NCBI RefSeq assembly: GCF_030929555.1
Contig: NZ_JAVFVT010000007.1
Span: 159,330 to 223,329, forward strand
Direction: 5' to 3'
DNA length: 64,000 bases
DNA from: Paenibacillus sp. LHD-117
Lineage (GTDB): Bacteria; Bacillota; Bacilli; Paenibacillales; Paenibacillaceae
The notes under the pieces are model-generated. The model was given only the letters and a program-made list of their open reading frames with translations, was not told the DNA's origin and did no database searches. The stretch's first letter is position 1. Each line of letters begins with the position of its first letter. Below, piece by piece: positions 1 through 8,939 of this stretch. Both the position numbers and the translations under genes were made by a program.

Positions 1-48
1 AAACCGAACTTTTTGAACTCTAAATTATTGTCAGCCGCTATCGCAGCT

Positions 49-1209
49 TTATTTCACTAGAGCGACAATCTTCTGAGCGCCGTCGGACATGGAATCGGCC
101 GCAACGATGTTCAGGCCGGATTCGTTGAGCAGCTTTTTGCCCAACTCGACGTTCGTGCCTTCGAGGCGTACGACCAGCGGACGGTCCAGACCCAGCTCTC
201 TCGCAGCCGCGATTACGCCTTCCGCGATAACGTCGCACTTCATGATGCCGCCGAAAATATTGACGAAAATGCCTTTGACCTTCTCGTCAGACAGGATGAT
301 TTTGAACGCTTCCGTTACTTTCTCTTTGGTAGCGCCGCCCCCTACGTCCAGGAAGTTGGCAGGGTCGCCGCCGTAGTATTTGATAATGTCCATCGTCGCC
401 ATCGCCAAACCTGCGCCGTTAACCATGCAGCCGATGTTGCCGTCGAGCGCGATGTAGCTCAGGTCGTATTTGGACGCTTCGATTTCTTTCGCGTCTTCCT
501 CGTCGAGGTCGCGCAGCTCGATGATGTCCTTGTGGCGGTAAAGCGCATTGGAGTCGAAGTTCAGCTTCGCGTCAAGCGCCATGACGTTGCCGTCGCCGGT
601 CACGACAAGCGGGTTGATCTCGGCGATGGAGCAGTCTTTCTCCACGAACGCCGCGTACAGCGCCAGCATAAATTTGACCGCCTTGTTCACCAGCTCGGTC
701 GGGATATTGATCGCGTAAGCCAGCTTGCGGGCTTGGAACGGCTGCATGCCAACCGCAGGATCAATTACTTCTTTGAAGATTTTCTCCGGGGAATGCTCGG
801 CAACTTCCTCGATCTCCGTGCCGCCTTCTTCGGATGCCATCATCGTCACACGGCCCGTGCCGCGGTCGAGTACTACGCCGATATAATATTCCTTCTTGAT
901 ATCGCAGCCTTGCTCAATCAGAAGGCGTTTTACTTCTTTGCCTTCAGGGCCTGTTTGGTGCGTAACGAGCACCTTGCCCAAAATTTCGCTAGCGTAAGCG
1001 CGAACCTCGTCCAGGTTTTTCGCGACTTTAACGCCGCCCGCTTTGCCGCGTCCGCCCGCGTGGATTTGCGCCTTCACGACGACGACTGGCGTTCCGAGCG
1101 ATTGTGCCGCTTCGACGGCTTCGTCGACGGAGAAAGCCACTTTGCCCTCCGGTACGACTACCCCGTACTGCTTCAGCACCGCTTTGCCTTGATACTCATG
1201 GATATTCAT
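49..1209 (-). CDS. sucC: Succinyl-CoA ligase (ADP-forming) beta subunit
   Basis: TCA-cycle enzyme subunit that, with SucD, couples succinyl-CoA cleavage to ADP phosphorylation in the cytoplasm. The protein (386 aa, normal length) has an N-terminal ATP-grasp domain beginning MNIHEYQGK, the metal-binding segment AEINPLVV near residue 195, and a C-terminal CoA-ligase domain with [11 protein letters not shown] and FVNIFGGI. The open frame extends seven codons further upstream, but GGAGG lies 8-12 bases before the ATG at 1209, so that start is chosen. The stop is followed by about 48 bases with no sucD start before the window edge, so sucD, its usual partner, is expected just outside. In B. subtilis sucC also lies close to ylqH. 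Confidence 0.97.
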   Translation of the reverse strand: MNIHEYQGKAVLKQYGVVVPEGKVAFSVDEAVEAAQSLGTPVVVVKAQIHAGGRGKAGGVKVAKNLDEVRAYASEILGKVLVTHQTGPEGKEVKRLLIEQGCDIKKEYYIGVVLDRGTGRVTMMASEEGGTEIEEVAEHSPEKIFKEVIDPAVGMQPFQARKLAYAINIPTELVNKAVKFMLALYAAFVEKDCSIAEINPLVVTGDGNVMALDAKLNFDSNALYRHKDIIELRDLDEEDAKEIEASKYDLSYIALDGNIGCMVNGAGLAMATMDIIKYYGGDPANFLDVGGGATKEKVTEAFKIILSDEKVKGIFVNIFGGIMKCDVIAEGVIAAARELGLDRPLVVRLEGTNVELGKKLLNESGLNIVAADSMSDGAQKIVALVK

Positions 1210-1266
1210 TGTTGAAATCCTCCATTTCACAGACTCAAATCAGTCATATGTACACAAACCTTTTTC

Positions 1267-1297
1267 ATTGTAGCATTTTTCTTTGTTGAAAGCGCAA
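1267..1297 (-). promoter_or_regulatory. Candidate sigma-A promoter of sucC
   Basis: On the minus strand a TACAAT -10 box (1267-1272) is preceded by TGC, an extended -10. A weak TTGCGC lies at 1292-1297 with a 19-base spacer. It lies about 58 bases before the sucC start and no other good box is seen in between. Confidence 0.5.
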
Positions 1298-1563
1298 GCT
1301 TTTTTGATATGGATATCATCTCAAAATGAGATTAAAGGCAGGCTACGCCAACTAGTATGACCCATTGCTAAAGAATTAATCGCCTTGTCGCTGCAAGGAT
1401 TGACACGGTTCAGTATAGCGACTATGATGTTAGGTAATTGCTCCGAATCAACGAATTCGTAACGTTGTCCGTTTGATTCTTTTTACTAAAAATATAGATG
1501 CGCGAATGTAGGGAAGCACCCCATTGACGGCTCGTTCGATCAGCCTATGGAGGTGCTTTTTTT
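1298..1563. other. Intergenic region sucC/comM
   Basis: This stretch between the divergent sucC and comM has no credible ORF. It contains a short GATATGGATATC repeat and AT-rich DNA around 1480-1500. At its right end is a hairpin that overlaps the comM ribosome binding site (listed separately). I see no clear -35/-10 pair for comM. Confidence 0.5.
1514..1563 (+). promoter_or_regulatory. Terminator-like hairpin containing the comM ribosome binding site
   Basis: Arm 1514-1524 (AAGCACCCCAT) pairs with 1547-1558 (ATGGAGGTGCTT) with one bulge. A run of seven T follows immediately, and then the comM ATG at 1564. The 3' arm carries the comM Shine-Dalgarno GGAGGTG. The structure could act as an intrinsic terminator/attenuator or simply hide the ribosome binding site. 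It is not T-tailed on the minus strand, so it does not serve sucC. Confidence 0.6.
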
Positions 1564-3126
1564 ATGTTCACGATGATTCATAGCTCTAGCGTATTTGGTG
1601 TGGAAGGCAAGGGAATTTCGGTCGAGGTCGATCTATGCAACGGCCTGCCTCAGGTCAATGTGGTCGGATTGCCGGATCCGGCGGTACGTGAATCCGTCGA
1701 ACGCGTGCGGGCTGCGATCAAAAACAGCGGTTTTCAATTCCCGATGGAAAGAATCACGGTCAATTTGGCGCCAGCCGATCTGCGCAAGGAAGGAACTGCC
1801 TTCGACCTAGCGATCGCGGCCGGCATTCTAACGGCGAGCGGGCAGCTCGATGGGAATCCGTTCTCAGGCACGCTGCTGATTGGCGAGCTTTCCTTGAACG
1901 GCGCGGTACGGCCGGTAACGGGAGTCCTGGCGATGCTGGAGGAAGCCAAGCGCTGCGGCATCCGCCGCGTTCTGCTCCCGCATCCCAACCGGGCGGAGGC
2001 GGAATGGATATCCGGGATGGAGCTGTTCGCCATCTCGCATTTGAAGGAACTGAGAGACCCGTCCGATGCCGATTCGGCATGGGACAGGCTGCGCGGCGTG
2101 CGGATCGGGGACGGAAGTTTGGATGAAAACCTCAGACGGCGCGAACATGCGGAAGAAGCAGAGGATTACGCGGATATCGTCGGCCAGCATCAAGGGAAAC
2201 GAGCCATGCTGATCGCAGCTGCTGGGAAACACAATATTTTGCTCAGCGGCCCTCCCGGCACGGGCAAAACGATGATGATCCGGCGGCTGCCTGGCATACT
2301 ACCCCAGCTTAGCGAGCGAGAAGCGCTTGAAGTGACCAAAATTTACAGTGTGGCAGGAAAGCTTCATGAAGACGCGCGTGGGCTGATGGTTCATCCCCCT
2401 TTCCGCGCTCCGCATCACAGCATTTCGACAGGCGGTTTGATTGGCGGCGGATCGGTGCCAAAGCCGGGCGAAGTGACGCTTGCGCATCGGGGCGTCTTAT
2501 ATTTGGACGAGCTCCCCGAGTTTCCAAGGTCGGTGCTGGAATTGCTCCGGCAGCCGCTCGAAGACCGGGTCGTCTCGATCGCCAGGGCAAGAGCGACCGT
2601 ACATTTCCCGGCGAGCATCTTGCTCGCGGCATCCTATAACCCATGTCCGTGCGGCTATTATGGGCATGAGTACGGAGAGAAACGCTGCACCTGCAGCGCG
2701 GCTGCCGTCAGCCGTTATCGCTCCAAGCTGTCCGGCCCGTTGCTCGACCGGATCGACTTGCAGCTCGAAATACCGAGGCCGTTATCCCTTAACCGTTCGC
2801 ATGATCGGGCGGACGCTACAACGGCGGATCTGCGTCAGCAAGTCCTGGAAGCCCGTTCTAGGCAACACGAACGCAACGCGCCTTACGGTGTCTTGTGCAA
2901 TAGCGAATTGTCGGGCAGAAGTCTCAGGGAAGCGGCTAAGCTGCGGCCATCAGCCGGCAAACTATTGGAGGATGCGTTCCTCGCGCTCGGAATCAGCATG
3001 CGCGCCTACGATCGGTTGTTGAAGCTGGCACGCACGATCGCCGACGTGGAAGGCTCGGATGGCGTTGAGGAGGAGCATGTGGCGGAAGCGATCCAATATC
3101 GCAGACTGGATATGCAGCAATCTTAA
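1564..3126 (+). CDS. comM: YifB/ComM family Mg-chelatase-like AAA+ ATPase
   Basis: A 520-aa protein of the YifB/ComM family. In transformable Gram-negatives ComM is a helicase that helps branch migration of incoming DNA; the role in Firmicutes is less clear. The N-terminal ChlI-like domain begins MFTMIHSSSVFGVEGK and includes NGLPQVNVVGLPDPA. A Walker A GPPGTGKT lies near residue 230, a Walker B-like LYLDELPEF near 315, and a C-terminal Mg-chelatase domain follows. A Cys cluster (CPCG, CTC) near residues 360-380 is typical of the family. The start has GGAGGTG eight bases upstream, but that site lies in a T-tailed hairpin. The gene sits alone on the plus strand inside a minus-strand cluster. 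Confidence 0.93.
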   Translation: MFTMIHSSSVFGVEGKGISVEVDLCNGLPQVNVVGLPDPAVRESVERVRAAIKNSGFQFPMERITVNLAPADLRKEGTAFDLAIAAGILTASGQLDGNPFSGTLLIGELSLNGAVRPVTGVLAMLEEAKRCGIRRVLLPHPNRAEAEWISGMELFAISHLKELRDPSDADSAWDRLRGVRIGDGSLDENLRRREHAEEAEDYADIVGQHQGKRAMLIAAAGKHNILLSGPPGTGKTMMIRRLPGILPQLSEREALEVTKIYSVAGKLHEDARGLMVHPPFRAPHHSISTGGLIGGGSVPKPGEVTLAHRGVLYLDELPEFPRSVLELLRQPLEDRVVSIARARATVHFPASILLAASYNPCPCGYYGHEYGEKRCTCSAAAVSRYRSKLSGPLLDRIDLQLEIPRPLSLNRSHDRADATTADLRQQVLEARSRQHERNAPYGVLCNSELSGRSLREAAKLRPSAGKLLEDAFLALGISMRAYDRLLKLARTIADVEGSDGVEEEHVAEAIQYRRLDMQQS

Positions 3127-3134
3127 TCGGCAAG

Positions 3135-3506
3135 CTAGAAAGCGGCTTCGTAATGGGTATACGACTCGATCCCCTCATCCTTGCCGACCGTGATCGCGAT
3201 CACATCGAATCTGACGCGGACATCGTGAAGGCGATGCTGCTGCAAATAGAGCTGGGCAATTCCCCTGACCTTCGCTTGCTTGCGAAAGTCGACGGATTCC
3301 GCGGCCGTGCCGTAACGCGCGCCGCTAGCCACTCCTCGGCTCCTCACTTCGACGAATACAAACGTGTCGCCTTGTCTCGCAACGATATCGATTTCTCCGC
3401 TTCGGCAGCGCCAATTGCGGGAGCGAATCTCATAACCCGCTTGCTCCAAACGGCGTCCCGCCTCCGCTTCTCCCAGCTTGCCGATTCGCAACCGTTCACT
3501 CGTCAT
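3135..3506 (-). CDS. YraN family (UPF0102) endonuclease-like protein
   Basis: A 123-aa protein of the UPF0102/YraN family, related to PD-(D/E)XK nucleases. The core is visible: RIGKLGEAEAGRRLEQAGYEI at the N-terminus, GEIDIVARQGDTFVFVEVR around residues 37-56, and KQAKVRGIAQLYL further on. The precise cellular role is not established; it is often placed beside rnhB and comM-like genes, as here. It overlaps the upstream ylqH homologue by 11 bases, so the two are co-transcribed and probably translationally coupled. It converges on comM, whose stop lies nine bases away. Confidence 0.93.
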   Translation of the reverse strand: MTSERLRIGKLGEAEAGRRLEQAGYEIRSRNWRCRSGEIDIVARQGDTFVFVEVRSRGVASGARYGTAAESVDFRKQAKVRGIAQLYLQQHRLHDVRVRFDVIAITVGKDEGIESYTHYEAAF

Positions 3507-3807
3507 GGCGGTAGTCCCTCGCTATCCGATCCGATTGGTAGACGAAACTTAAAATTTCGGCAACTAGCGTATAGAGCTCCGGAGGGATCTCTTGATCAAT
3601 ATCCAGCTTGGACAACACCTCGACTAATGATGCATCCTCCTGAACGGGAACTCCGCTTTCCTTCGCCTTGTCCAAGATCCTCTCGGCCATAAGCCCCGTT
3701 CCTTTGGCGGTGAGTACGGGAGCATGCCGATCCCCCGGCTCGTACTTGAGAGCGACTGCCTTGCGCACCGGCATCCGCTTCCCGGCTTTCGTCCAATCAT
3801 TGTTCAT
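3496..3807 (-). CDS. ylqH: FlhB C-terminal-like protein (YlqH family)
   Basis: A 103-aa protein resembling only the cytoplasmic C-terminal domain of the flagellar export switch FlhB. The shared segments are AVALKYEPGDRHAPVL, KGTGLMAERI, and IDQEIPPELYTLVAEILSFVY. The autocleavage motif NPTH that precedes AVALKY in FlhB is replaced by MPVRK, so it cannot self-cleave like FlhB. The B. subtilis homologue YlqH has the same form and the same neighbours. It overlaps the upstream ylqG-like gene by 4 bases and the downstream yraN by 11. A role in flagellar export is inferred from the fold only. Confidence 0.9.
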   Translation of the reverse strand: MNNDWTKAGKRMPVRKAVALKYEPGDRHAPVLTAKGTGLMAERILDKAKESGVPVQEDASLVEVLSKLDIDQEIPPELYTLVAEILSFVYQSDRIARDYRHDE

Positions 3808-5735
3808 GCCCGATAATCGACTCCTTTGTAACGAGCGGCCGTGAGCAATGCCGAGCTTGGCGGCGAAGACTGTTTCGTTTTATTCGTTGCGGAAGACGCA
3901 TCGCTTTGGTACTCTCCATCGCCTTTCGGCATAGGCTTCGTCCGCATCGAGAGCAGCTGGTATCCCATTTGGCTCAGCCTTGCCGACATCTCCTCGCGCG
4001 AGCCCTCGATCAGTCCGGCGATAGCCGGATGATCGTTCCACAAATTCAGGCTGACGATCTTGTCAGTGACCTGCACGTCCACGAGCATATCCCCGAGCGA
4101 ACGCATCGACAGATTGAATAGCAGCCTGCAGTTATCCGCATCAAGCTCTCCCCTGCGCCCCCGTCTTGTTTGAATTTGAACGGATGCCGTTTGTTCCCCG
4201 CTTGCGTCCTTGAGCGGTATGAACATCGTAACATGCGTAAATACGGAGTTGTTGCGCTCCGGCGAGAGAAGCAGCTGCTGCCCCGTAATTTGATGGATGA
4301 GCTGTTGCGCCGTTTCCTTCACTTGCGGCGGCAGCGCGTCGCTGCCGTTCACAAGGCTCATGAGCGCGCTCTTCAGCGATTCCTGCTGCATTCCGCCGCC
4401 GGCTTGCCCCGGGCCGCTAGCCAATCCCGTTCCTTGCCCGGGCTGCGCAAGGTCTTGCCCGGCCGGTCCGTCTTGCGCGATCGCTCCGAGAACTTTCACT
4501 GTCGCTCCAGCTCCTTGCTGCTGATCGGGCTTGACGGGAGCGACAAATCCTTCAGCTCCATCCGCGGTTGATGGCATGTCAGCGTCACCTAAAGATCCGT
4601 TCGCCGTCAACTTTGATGTTTGTGCCGGCGACAAGGACACGGAAGCCGTTCCCTGCTGCTGAACGGAAGCAGGCGAAGCGGCTAGTTTTGCCGTTGCCGA
4701 AGTTTCGGCCTGAACCGACAACCCGGAAACCGTTGCCGTTCTATCACTCGATTTTGTTTGGGGCTCCCCCGAAAGAGGCGGATTCGTCGCTTCGGTTGCC
4801 GCCTTCGCTAGCTGCAGCTCATGGTCGACGCCCAGCCACTTCATCATCTGTCCCAGCCAATTCGCAGGCGTTGCCGCGATTCGGACATCCCCCCCCTTTG
4901 CTATCGGGGATTGCGCCGGTTCATCTACTCCCGCCGCCTGCGACCGAGCGCTGTCAGTACGCGATCGGCCGCTTGTTGTCTCATCCGAATGAACGCTGTC
5001 GGTCCGCGACTGCGAAACCTCACCCGCTCTGGCAGACTGTGGAGTCGTTATCGCTTCATCTAACAGCGATGCTCCCTGCTGTAAAAGCCCGAGCAAGCGC
5101 GATGAGGTCTGCCCAGCTCCTTCTTGATTACCATCCGCCGCGCCGCTGGACCCCATTCCCGTCAGCTGCGCCCGCAGCGTATCCAACAGCTCATGCGCCG
5201 GCTTGCCGAACATAACTTGCCTCATGGAAGCGATCGTCTCCTGCGTCACCGGCAACCCTCGCTTGAAGGCGGTTGCCGCGGCCGTCATCCATTGCTCAGC
5301 ATCCGCTCCTTTCGGCATAACGGTCGCTGCCTGCTGGAAGACCGCGGCTGTCGTACGGTTAATGGCAAACCCGTCTTGCCTCAAGCTCTTAATGATCGCG
5401 AGTGCCCACTTCTGATCAGGCAAGCCAAGCAGTTTGGCATAATCGCGGAAGGTATCGTCGAGCAGCCCGGAAGCGCTAAGGTCGACAGCCTTCAGCAGCA
5501 CGAGCGAGCCGTCCGATTCCGGCTGCACCTGTAGCATCGCCGATTGTCCGGGTTGGAGCGCCATCTCCAGCTTCGCCCTTACATGAACACCGTTAATATT
5601 CACGATCGCTTCGTTATTGTCCAGCGCCTGCAGCACGACGCCGCGTACGATCTGGCCGACCTTCAGCTCCATCGCCCGGGATTCTCCGCTCGTCGCATCC
5701 CCCAGCAAGCCCCTCATCATTTGGCCGATATTCAC
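3804..5735 (-). CDS. ylqG: YlqG-like / FliK-like hook-length-type protein
   Basis: A 643-aa protein in the position of B. subtilis ylqG. The N-terminal 100 residues form a beta-rich domain with the segment IVRGVVLQALDNNEAIVNINGVHVRAKLE. The middle (about 200-430) is a low-complexity Ser/Thr/Ala/Gln linker rich in SAT and TSS. The last 170 residues resemble the FliK C-terminal (Flg_hook) region (SLVNGSDALPPQVKETAQQL, later LLFNLSMRSLGDMLVDVQV). The frame is open to a GTG at 5744, but AGAGGAG overlaps that codon. The GTG at 5735, eight bases after the Shine-Dalgarno, is the better start (MNIGQMMRGLLGD). Paired with the FlhB-like gene, a link to secretion or hook-length control is plausible but unproven. 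Confidence 0.75.
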   Translation of the reverse strand: MNIGQMMRGLLGDATSGESRAMELKVGQIVRGVVLQALDNNEAIVNINGVHVRAKLEMALQPGQSAMLQVQPESDGSLVLLKAVDLSASGLLDDTFRDYAKLLGLPDQKWALAIIKSLRQDGFAINRTTAAVFQQAATVMPKGADAEQWMTAAATAFKRGLPVTQETIASMRQVMFGKPAHELLDTLRAQLTGMGSSGAADGNQEGAGQTSSRLLGLLQQGASLLDEAITTPQSARAGEVSQSRTDSVHSDETTSGRSRTDSARSQAAGVDEPAQSPIAKGGDVRIAATPANWLGQMMKWLGVDHELQLAKAATEATNPPLSGEPQTKSSDRTATVSGLSVQAETSATAKLAASPASVQQQGTASVSLSPAQTSKLTANGSLGDADMPSTADGAEGFVAPVKPDQQQGAGATVKVLGAIAQDGPAGQDLAQPGQGTGLASGPGQAGGGMQQESLKSALMSLVNGSDALPPQVKETAQQLIHQITGQQLLLSPERNNSVFTHVTMFIPLKDASGEQTASVQIQTRRGRRGELDADNCRLLFNLSMRSLGDMLVDVQVTDKIVSLNLWNDHPAIAGLIEGSREEMSARLSQMGYQLLSMRTKPMPKGDGEYQSDASSATNKTKQSSPPSSALLTAARYKGVDYRA

Positions 5736-5976
5736 TAGCAACACTCCTCTGACTGTACATCCGGTTTAGCCGCGCTTGTTACGATATGATTTATATCGGC
5801 CTTAAACGGCTTATGGTGAAGGGGCAATCATGGATCGGAGCAATGAAAGCGAATCAAAACTTATACTTTCTTATCATTAAAAAACGCCCGCCAAACCGCT
5901 GAATCGCCATGATCGGCCGTTTCCGCGGTTGCGCGAGCGCAACGTTCGTCTCTGATGCCTTTAGATCATAAACTTG

Positions 5977-6594
5977 CTACTGGGCTGCCAACAAAACGTC
6001 CTCTCCCAGTAGCTTCCTAAGGAACGTGCGCCGGTGAAGTTCGCTTGGGCCGTGCTCGAGCAGCATCTCGCGATGCAGCTTTGTCGCGTAGCCTTTGTGA
6101 ATCGCGATGCCGTACGCCGGATACTTCTCTTCCCAATCCGTGAGGCAAAGTCTGTCCCTCGTCACCTTCGCCATGATGGATGCCGCGGCAATCGACTGGC
6201 TGTTCGCGTCTCCTTTTATAATCGACTCCTGAGGCAAGTTCACATCCACGACTTCCGCGTCCACCAGTATGTAATCGGCCGGTATCGCCAGCGCTTCGAC
6301 CGCCATCTTCATGGCAAGTCTCGAGGCTTGCTTAATGTTTAGCCTGTCGATCGTCGACGCGTCGACTCTGGCAACCGACCAAGCGACGCTTTTCTCCGCG
6401 ATGATGTCGTATAAGAGATCACGTTTCTTCTCCGACAGCTTCTTGGAATCGTCAATTCCTTCAATGACGAGCTGCGGAGGCAAAATGACCGCTCCCGCGA
6501 CCACGTCGCCGAACAAACAACCGCGCCCGACCTCGTCCACGCCGGCAATCGCGGAGTAACCGTTTCCCCATGCTTGTTGCTCGTAATGCAGCAT
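5977..6594 (-). CDS. rnhB: Ribonuclease HII
   Basis: Removes ribonucleotides and RNA primers from RNA-DNA hybrids. The catalytic acids are visible: IAGVDEVGRGCLFGDVVAGAV (D and E) near residue 20, and LVDAEVV near residue 105; AAASIMAKVTRD and YPAYGIAIHKGYATK are typical RNase HII blocks. The ORF opens at 6633, but GGGGGA sits about nine bases before the ATG at 6594, so MLHYEQQ is preferred (205 aa). Unlike the B. subtilis enzyme it has no long N-terminal extension. It lies 66 bases after rbgA on the same strand; a separate 241-base gap follows before ylqG. Confidence 0.95.
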   Translation of the reverse strand: MLHYEQQAWGNGYSAIAGVDEVGRGCLFGDVVAGAVILPPQLVIEGIDDSKKLSEKKRDLLYDIIAEKSVAWSVARVDASTIDRLNIKQASRLAMKMAVEALAIPADYILVDAEVVDVNLPQESIIKGDANSQSIAAASIMAKVTRDRLCLTDWEEKYPAYGIAIHKGYATKLHREMLLEHGPSELHRRTFLRKLLGEDVLLAAQ

Positions 6595-6660
6595 GCCGCA
6601 ACTTCCCCCGTTTCCCCAAACTCCCATGTTCATCGCTTGTCCAGATCTCGATCGGTCGAG

Positions 6661-7554
6661 TTAACTTCTCGGTTCCCTTGACGGCATATCGTCATAAGGC
6701 GCTTCAAGCGTGATGCGCCCAAGCTTGCCTGCCCGCAAATCGCGCAAGATGATCCCTGAGGTTTTCTCCAGGTCCACTCGTCCCCCGCCCATCAAGCAGC
6801 CGCGTTTCCTTCCGATATCCTCCATGACCCGAACGATCTCTTCATTATCCTCGATATCCGCCGGAGGTTTCTCCAGGCCGTATCGTTCTTCCATAATCGG
6901 CCAATAACGGCCGACTAGCTCGCGAACGGCAAAAAAGGCGATGTCGTCCACGTTTAGTATTTGTTCCTTAATCGCTCCGGTCATCGCAAGCCTGTACCCG
7001 ACGAGCTGGTCCTCGAACTTCGGCCATAGAATGCCCGGCGTGTCCAGCAATTCCATCTCGGTGCCGATTTTGATCCATTGCTGGCCTTTCGTCACGCCCG
7101 GCTTATCTCCCGTCGCCGCGATGTTACGACCGGCGAGCCGATTGATGAGCGTCGATTTGCCGACGTTCGGAATGCCGACGATCAATCCTCGAACCGCGCG
7201 CGGATTCATTCCTTTTGCGATTTGCCTGGCGATCTTCTCATGAAGGATTTGCTTCGCTTTCGCCGGAATCTCGTTCACCCTCGTGCCCGTCTGCGAGTCG
7301 ACGGATACGCATTCATGCCCTTCATGGGCGAAATACGCCATCCACTGCTCCGTCGCGCGCGGGTCGGCAAGGTCTGACTTATTCAAGACGATCAGTCTTG
7401 GTTTCCCTTGCAAAATATCGTCCACCATCGGATTTCGGCTTGATAGCGGAACCCTGGCATCTAGCAATTCGATCGCGATGTCGATCAGCTTTAATTTATC
7501 TTGAATCTGCCGTTTGGCGCGGGTCATATGACCCGGAAACCATTGAATGGTCAT
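6661..7554 (-). CDS. rbgA: Ribosome biogenesis GTPase RbgA (YlqF)
   Basis: Circularly permuted GTPase needed for late 50S subunit assembly. The permuted motif order is visible: G4 NKSD near residue 58, then G1 [10 protein letters not shown] near 127, then G3 DTPG near 172. The start [17 protein letters not shown] is the family signature and is preceded by GAGGTG. At 297 aa it has the usual length, including the C-terminal ANTAR-like region. Gene order rplS-lepB-rbgA-rnhB follows the Bacillus pattern with lepB inserted. Confidence 0.97.
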   Translation of the reverse strand: MTIQWFPGHMTRAKRQIQDKLKLIDIAIELLDARVPLSSRNPMVDDILQGKPRLIVLNKSDLADPRATEQWMAYFAHEGHECVSVDSQTGTRVNEIPAKAKQILHEKIARQIAKGMNPRAVRGLIVGIPNVGKSTLINRLAGRNIAATGDKPGVTKGQQWIKIGTEMELLDTPGILWPKFEDQLVGYRLAMTGAIKEQILNVDDIAFFAVRELVGRYWPIMEERYGLEKPPADIEDNEEIVRVMEDIGRKRGCLMGGGRVDLEKTSGIILRDLRAGKLGRITLEAPYDDMPSREPRS

Positions 7555-7582
7555 GCTGTCACCTCAGTTGCTTCCCGATTGC

Positions 7583-8293
7583 TTAGTAGTTATGCTTAAT
7601 AAACTCGATTTTGTTCAGCGGCCAGAAAATCACGTCGGCCCTGCCTACGATCTCGTCGTCCTTGACGAAACCGATCATCCGGCTGTCCGTGCTGTTGCTC
7701 CGATTGTCGCCCATCGCGAAGATCGTATCCTCCGGCACCGTCATTTCGGTAACCGTGTCGTTCGGGAAGTTGTATCTTGGCCCGTCGCCGTTGTACATGC
7801 CGCCTTCGGCCCTGGCCGCCGCGATCGCTTCGGCGATATACGGCTCCTCGACCTTCTCGTCGTTGATGTAAAGATCGTCGCCTTCCACCCTGATTTTGTC
7901 GCCGGGCACGCCGATGACGCGCTTAATGAATTTGCGGCCTTGTTCCGGCACGTCGAATACGACGACTTCGCCGAACTTCGGCTCTCTGATCGAATACAAA
8001 ATTTTATTTACGATAAGTCGTTCGCCAGTCTCGAAGTTCGGCTGCATCGACGGCCCGTCCACGATAAACGGCTCGAACAAGAACATGCGAATAATAAACA
8101 CGAGCACGACGGCAATGACAAGCGCTTTGATCCACTCGACGATTTCTTTGGACGCGCCGCTATTTTTGGCTGCTCCCGCACCATGCCTCGCCGAACGGCC
8201 TTGTATCGTCTCAGGGGCGGAAACGCGCTCGTCTTGCGAACCGGCCGTTTCCGACTCCTTGTTCCCATCGTCATTGCGATATTGCGAATCCAT
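7583..8293 (-). CDS. lepB: Type I signal peptidase
   Basis: Membrane serine protease that removes signal peptides from secreted proteins. A charged N-terminal tail of about 55 residues (rich in E, D, S) precedes one membrane span (IKALVIAVVLVFIIRMFLF). The catalytic Ser lies in DGPSMQPNF near residue 80 and the catalytic Lys in GRKFIKRVIGVPGDKI. The C-terminal box GDNRSNSTDSRMIGFV is present. At 236 aa the long acidic tail is the only unusual feature. It lies 95 bases after rplS, beyond a terminator-like hairpin, so expression may be partly uncoupled from the ribosomal protein. Confidence 0.96.
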   Translation of the reverse strand: MDSQYRNDDGNKESETAGSQDERVSAPETIQGRSARHGAGAAKNSGASKEIVEWIKALVIAVVLVFIIRMFLFEPFIVDGPSMQPNFETGERLIVNKILYSIREPKFGEVVVFDVPEQGRKFIKRVIGVPGDKIRVEGDDLYINDEKVEEPYIAEAIAAARAEGGMYNGDGPRYNFPNDTVTEMTVPEDTIFAMGDNRSNSTDSRMIGFVKDDEIVGRADVIFWPLNKIEFIKHNY

Positions 8294-8346
8294 CAGCTCA
8301 GCCTTCTTTCGTCCCTGGTATTATGTATGGATCTTCGTGGAAAACG

Positions 8347-8372
8347 AAAAGGAGCTTGTTTGCGCAAGCCCC
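8347..8372 (-). terminator. Intrinsic terminator after rplS
   Basis: On the minus strand GGGGCTTG pairs with CAAGCTCC (one G-U pair) across a six-base loop, followed by TTTTCGTTTT. It sits between rplS and lepB and may give partial termination. Confidence 0.7.
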
Positions 8373-8387
8373 TCTTGTCGTTTCATC

Positions 8388-8729
8388 TTAACGAATTTCT
8401 TTAATTCTAGCAGCTTTACCACGCAGTTCGCGAAGGTAGTACAGCTTAGCGCGACGCACTTTACCGCGACGTGCTACGTCGATCTTGTCGATCTTAGGCG
8501 AATGAAGCGGGAACGTTCTCTCCACGCCTACGCCGTAAGAGATCTTACGAACCGTGAAGGTCTCGCTGATTCCGCCGCCGCGACGTTTGATTACGACGCC
8601 TTCGAACAACTGGATACGCTCGCGCGAACCCTCGATAACCTTAACATGCACCTTCAGCGTGTCGCCTGGGCGAAAGTTAGGAAGATCTTTACGCAATTGC
8701 TCTTGTGTAATTGCTTGTACGATATTCAT
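8388..8729 (-). CDS. rplS: 50S ribosomal protein L19
   Basis: L19 lies at the 30S-50S interface. The 113-aa protein has the classic blocks [55 protein letters not shown] and the C-terminal [11 protein letters not shown]. The frame extends seven codons upstream, but GGAG before the ATG at 8729 fixes the start at MNIVQA. It has its own promoter and a structured leader, and is separated from trmD by a plus-strand gene, unlike the rimM-trmD-rplS operon of B. subtilis. Confidence 0.98.
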   Translation of the reverse strand: MNIVQAITQEQLRKDLPNFRPGDTLKVHVKVIEGSRERIQLFEGVVIKRRGGGISETFTVRKISYGVGVERTFPLHSPKIDKIDVARRGKVRRAKLYYLRELRGKAARIKEIR

Positions 8730-8830
8730 TGAGTTCACTCCTTCCACCATAGACGTTCATGTAAGCTCCTGGCTCCCTCGGAGCCGCTCGACACTTATAG
8801 CGGACCGTCCGACTTTACGAACAACATTAG
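8730..8830 (-). promoter_or_regulatory. rplS 5' leader, candidate L19 autoregulatory leader
   Basis: The untranslated leader of about 100 bases contains a GC-rich hairpin (GGCTCCGAGGGAGCC) and, just before the Shine-Dalgarno, ACATGAACGT followed by ATGGTGGAAGGAG. Many Firmicutes carry an L19 leader element here that mediates autoregulation. I recognise the layout but could not align it to the family model. Confidence 0.45.
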
Positions 8831-8833
8831 AAA

Positions 8834-8862
8834 TATTACCATAGTTAGGCGCACAAATCAAC
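8834..8862 (-). promoter_or_regulatory. Sigma-A promoter of rplS
   Basis: TTGATT (8857-8862) and TAATAT (8834-8839) on the minus strand are separated by 17 bases. The start point would be about 100 bases before rplS. Confidence 0.75.
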
Positions 8863-8867
8863 CTATT

Positions 8868-8895
8868 TCTCATGCATGCCTGTATCGGGTATACT
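8868..8895 (+). promoter_or_regulatory. Candidate promoter of the SLH-CAP gene
   Basis: TTCTCA (8868-8873) and TATACT (8890-8895) are spaced by 16 bases on the plus strand. It lies back-to-back with the rplS promoter, about 45 bases before the start at 8940. Confidence 0.5.
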
Positions 8896-8939
8896 GACTA
8901 TGATTGCCAGCAGGCATAAATGTGAAATGGGGGTTCGTT

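Noticed and set aside
5736..5976. Terminator for rnhB in the rnhB-ylqG gap
   Set aside because: A run of six T follows GGCGGGCG on the minus strand, but no matching upstream arm gives a convincing stem; no clear ylqG promoter either.
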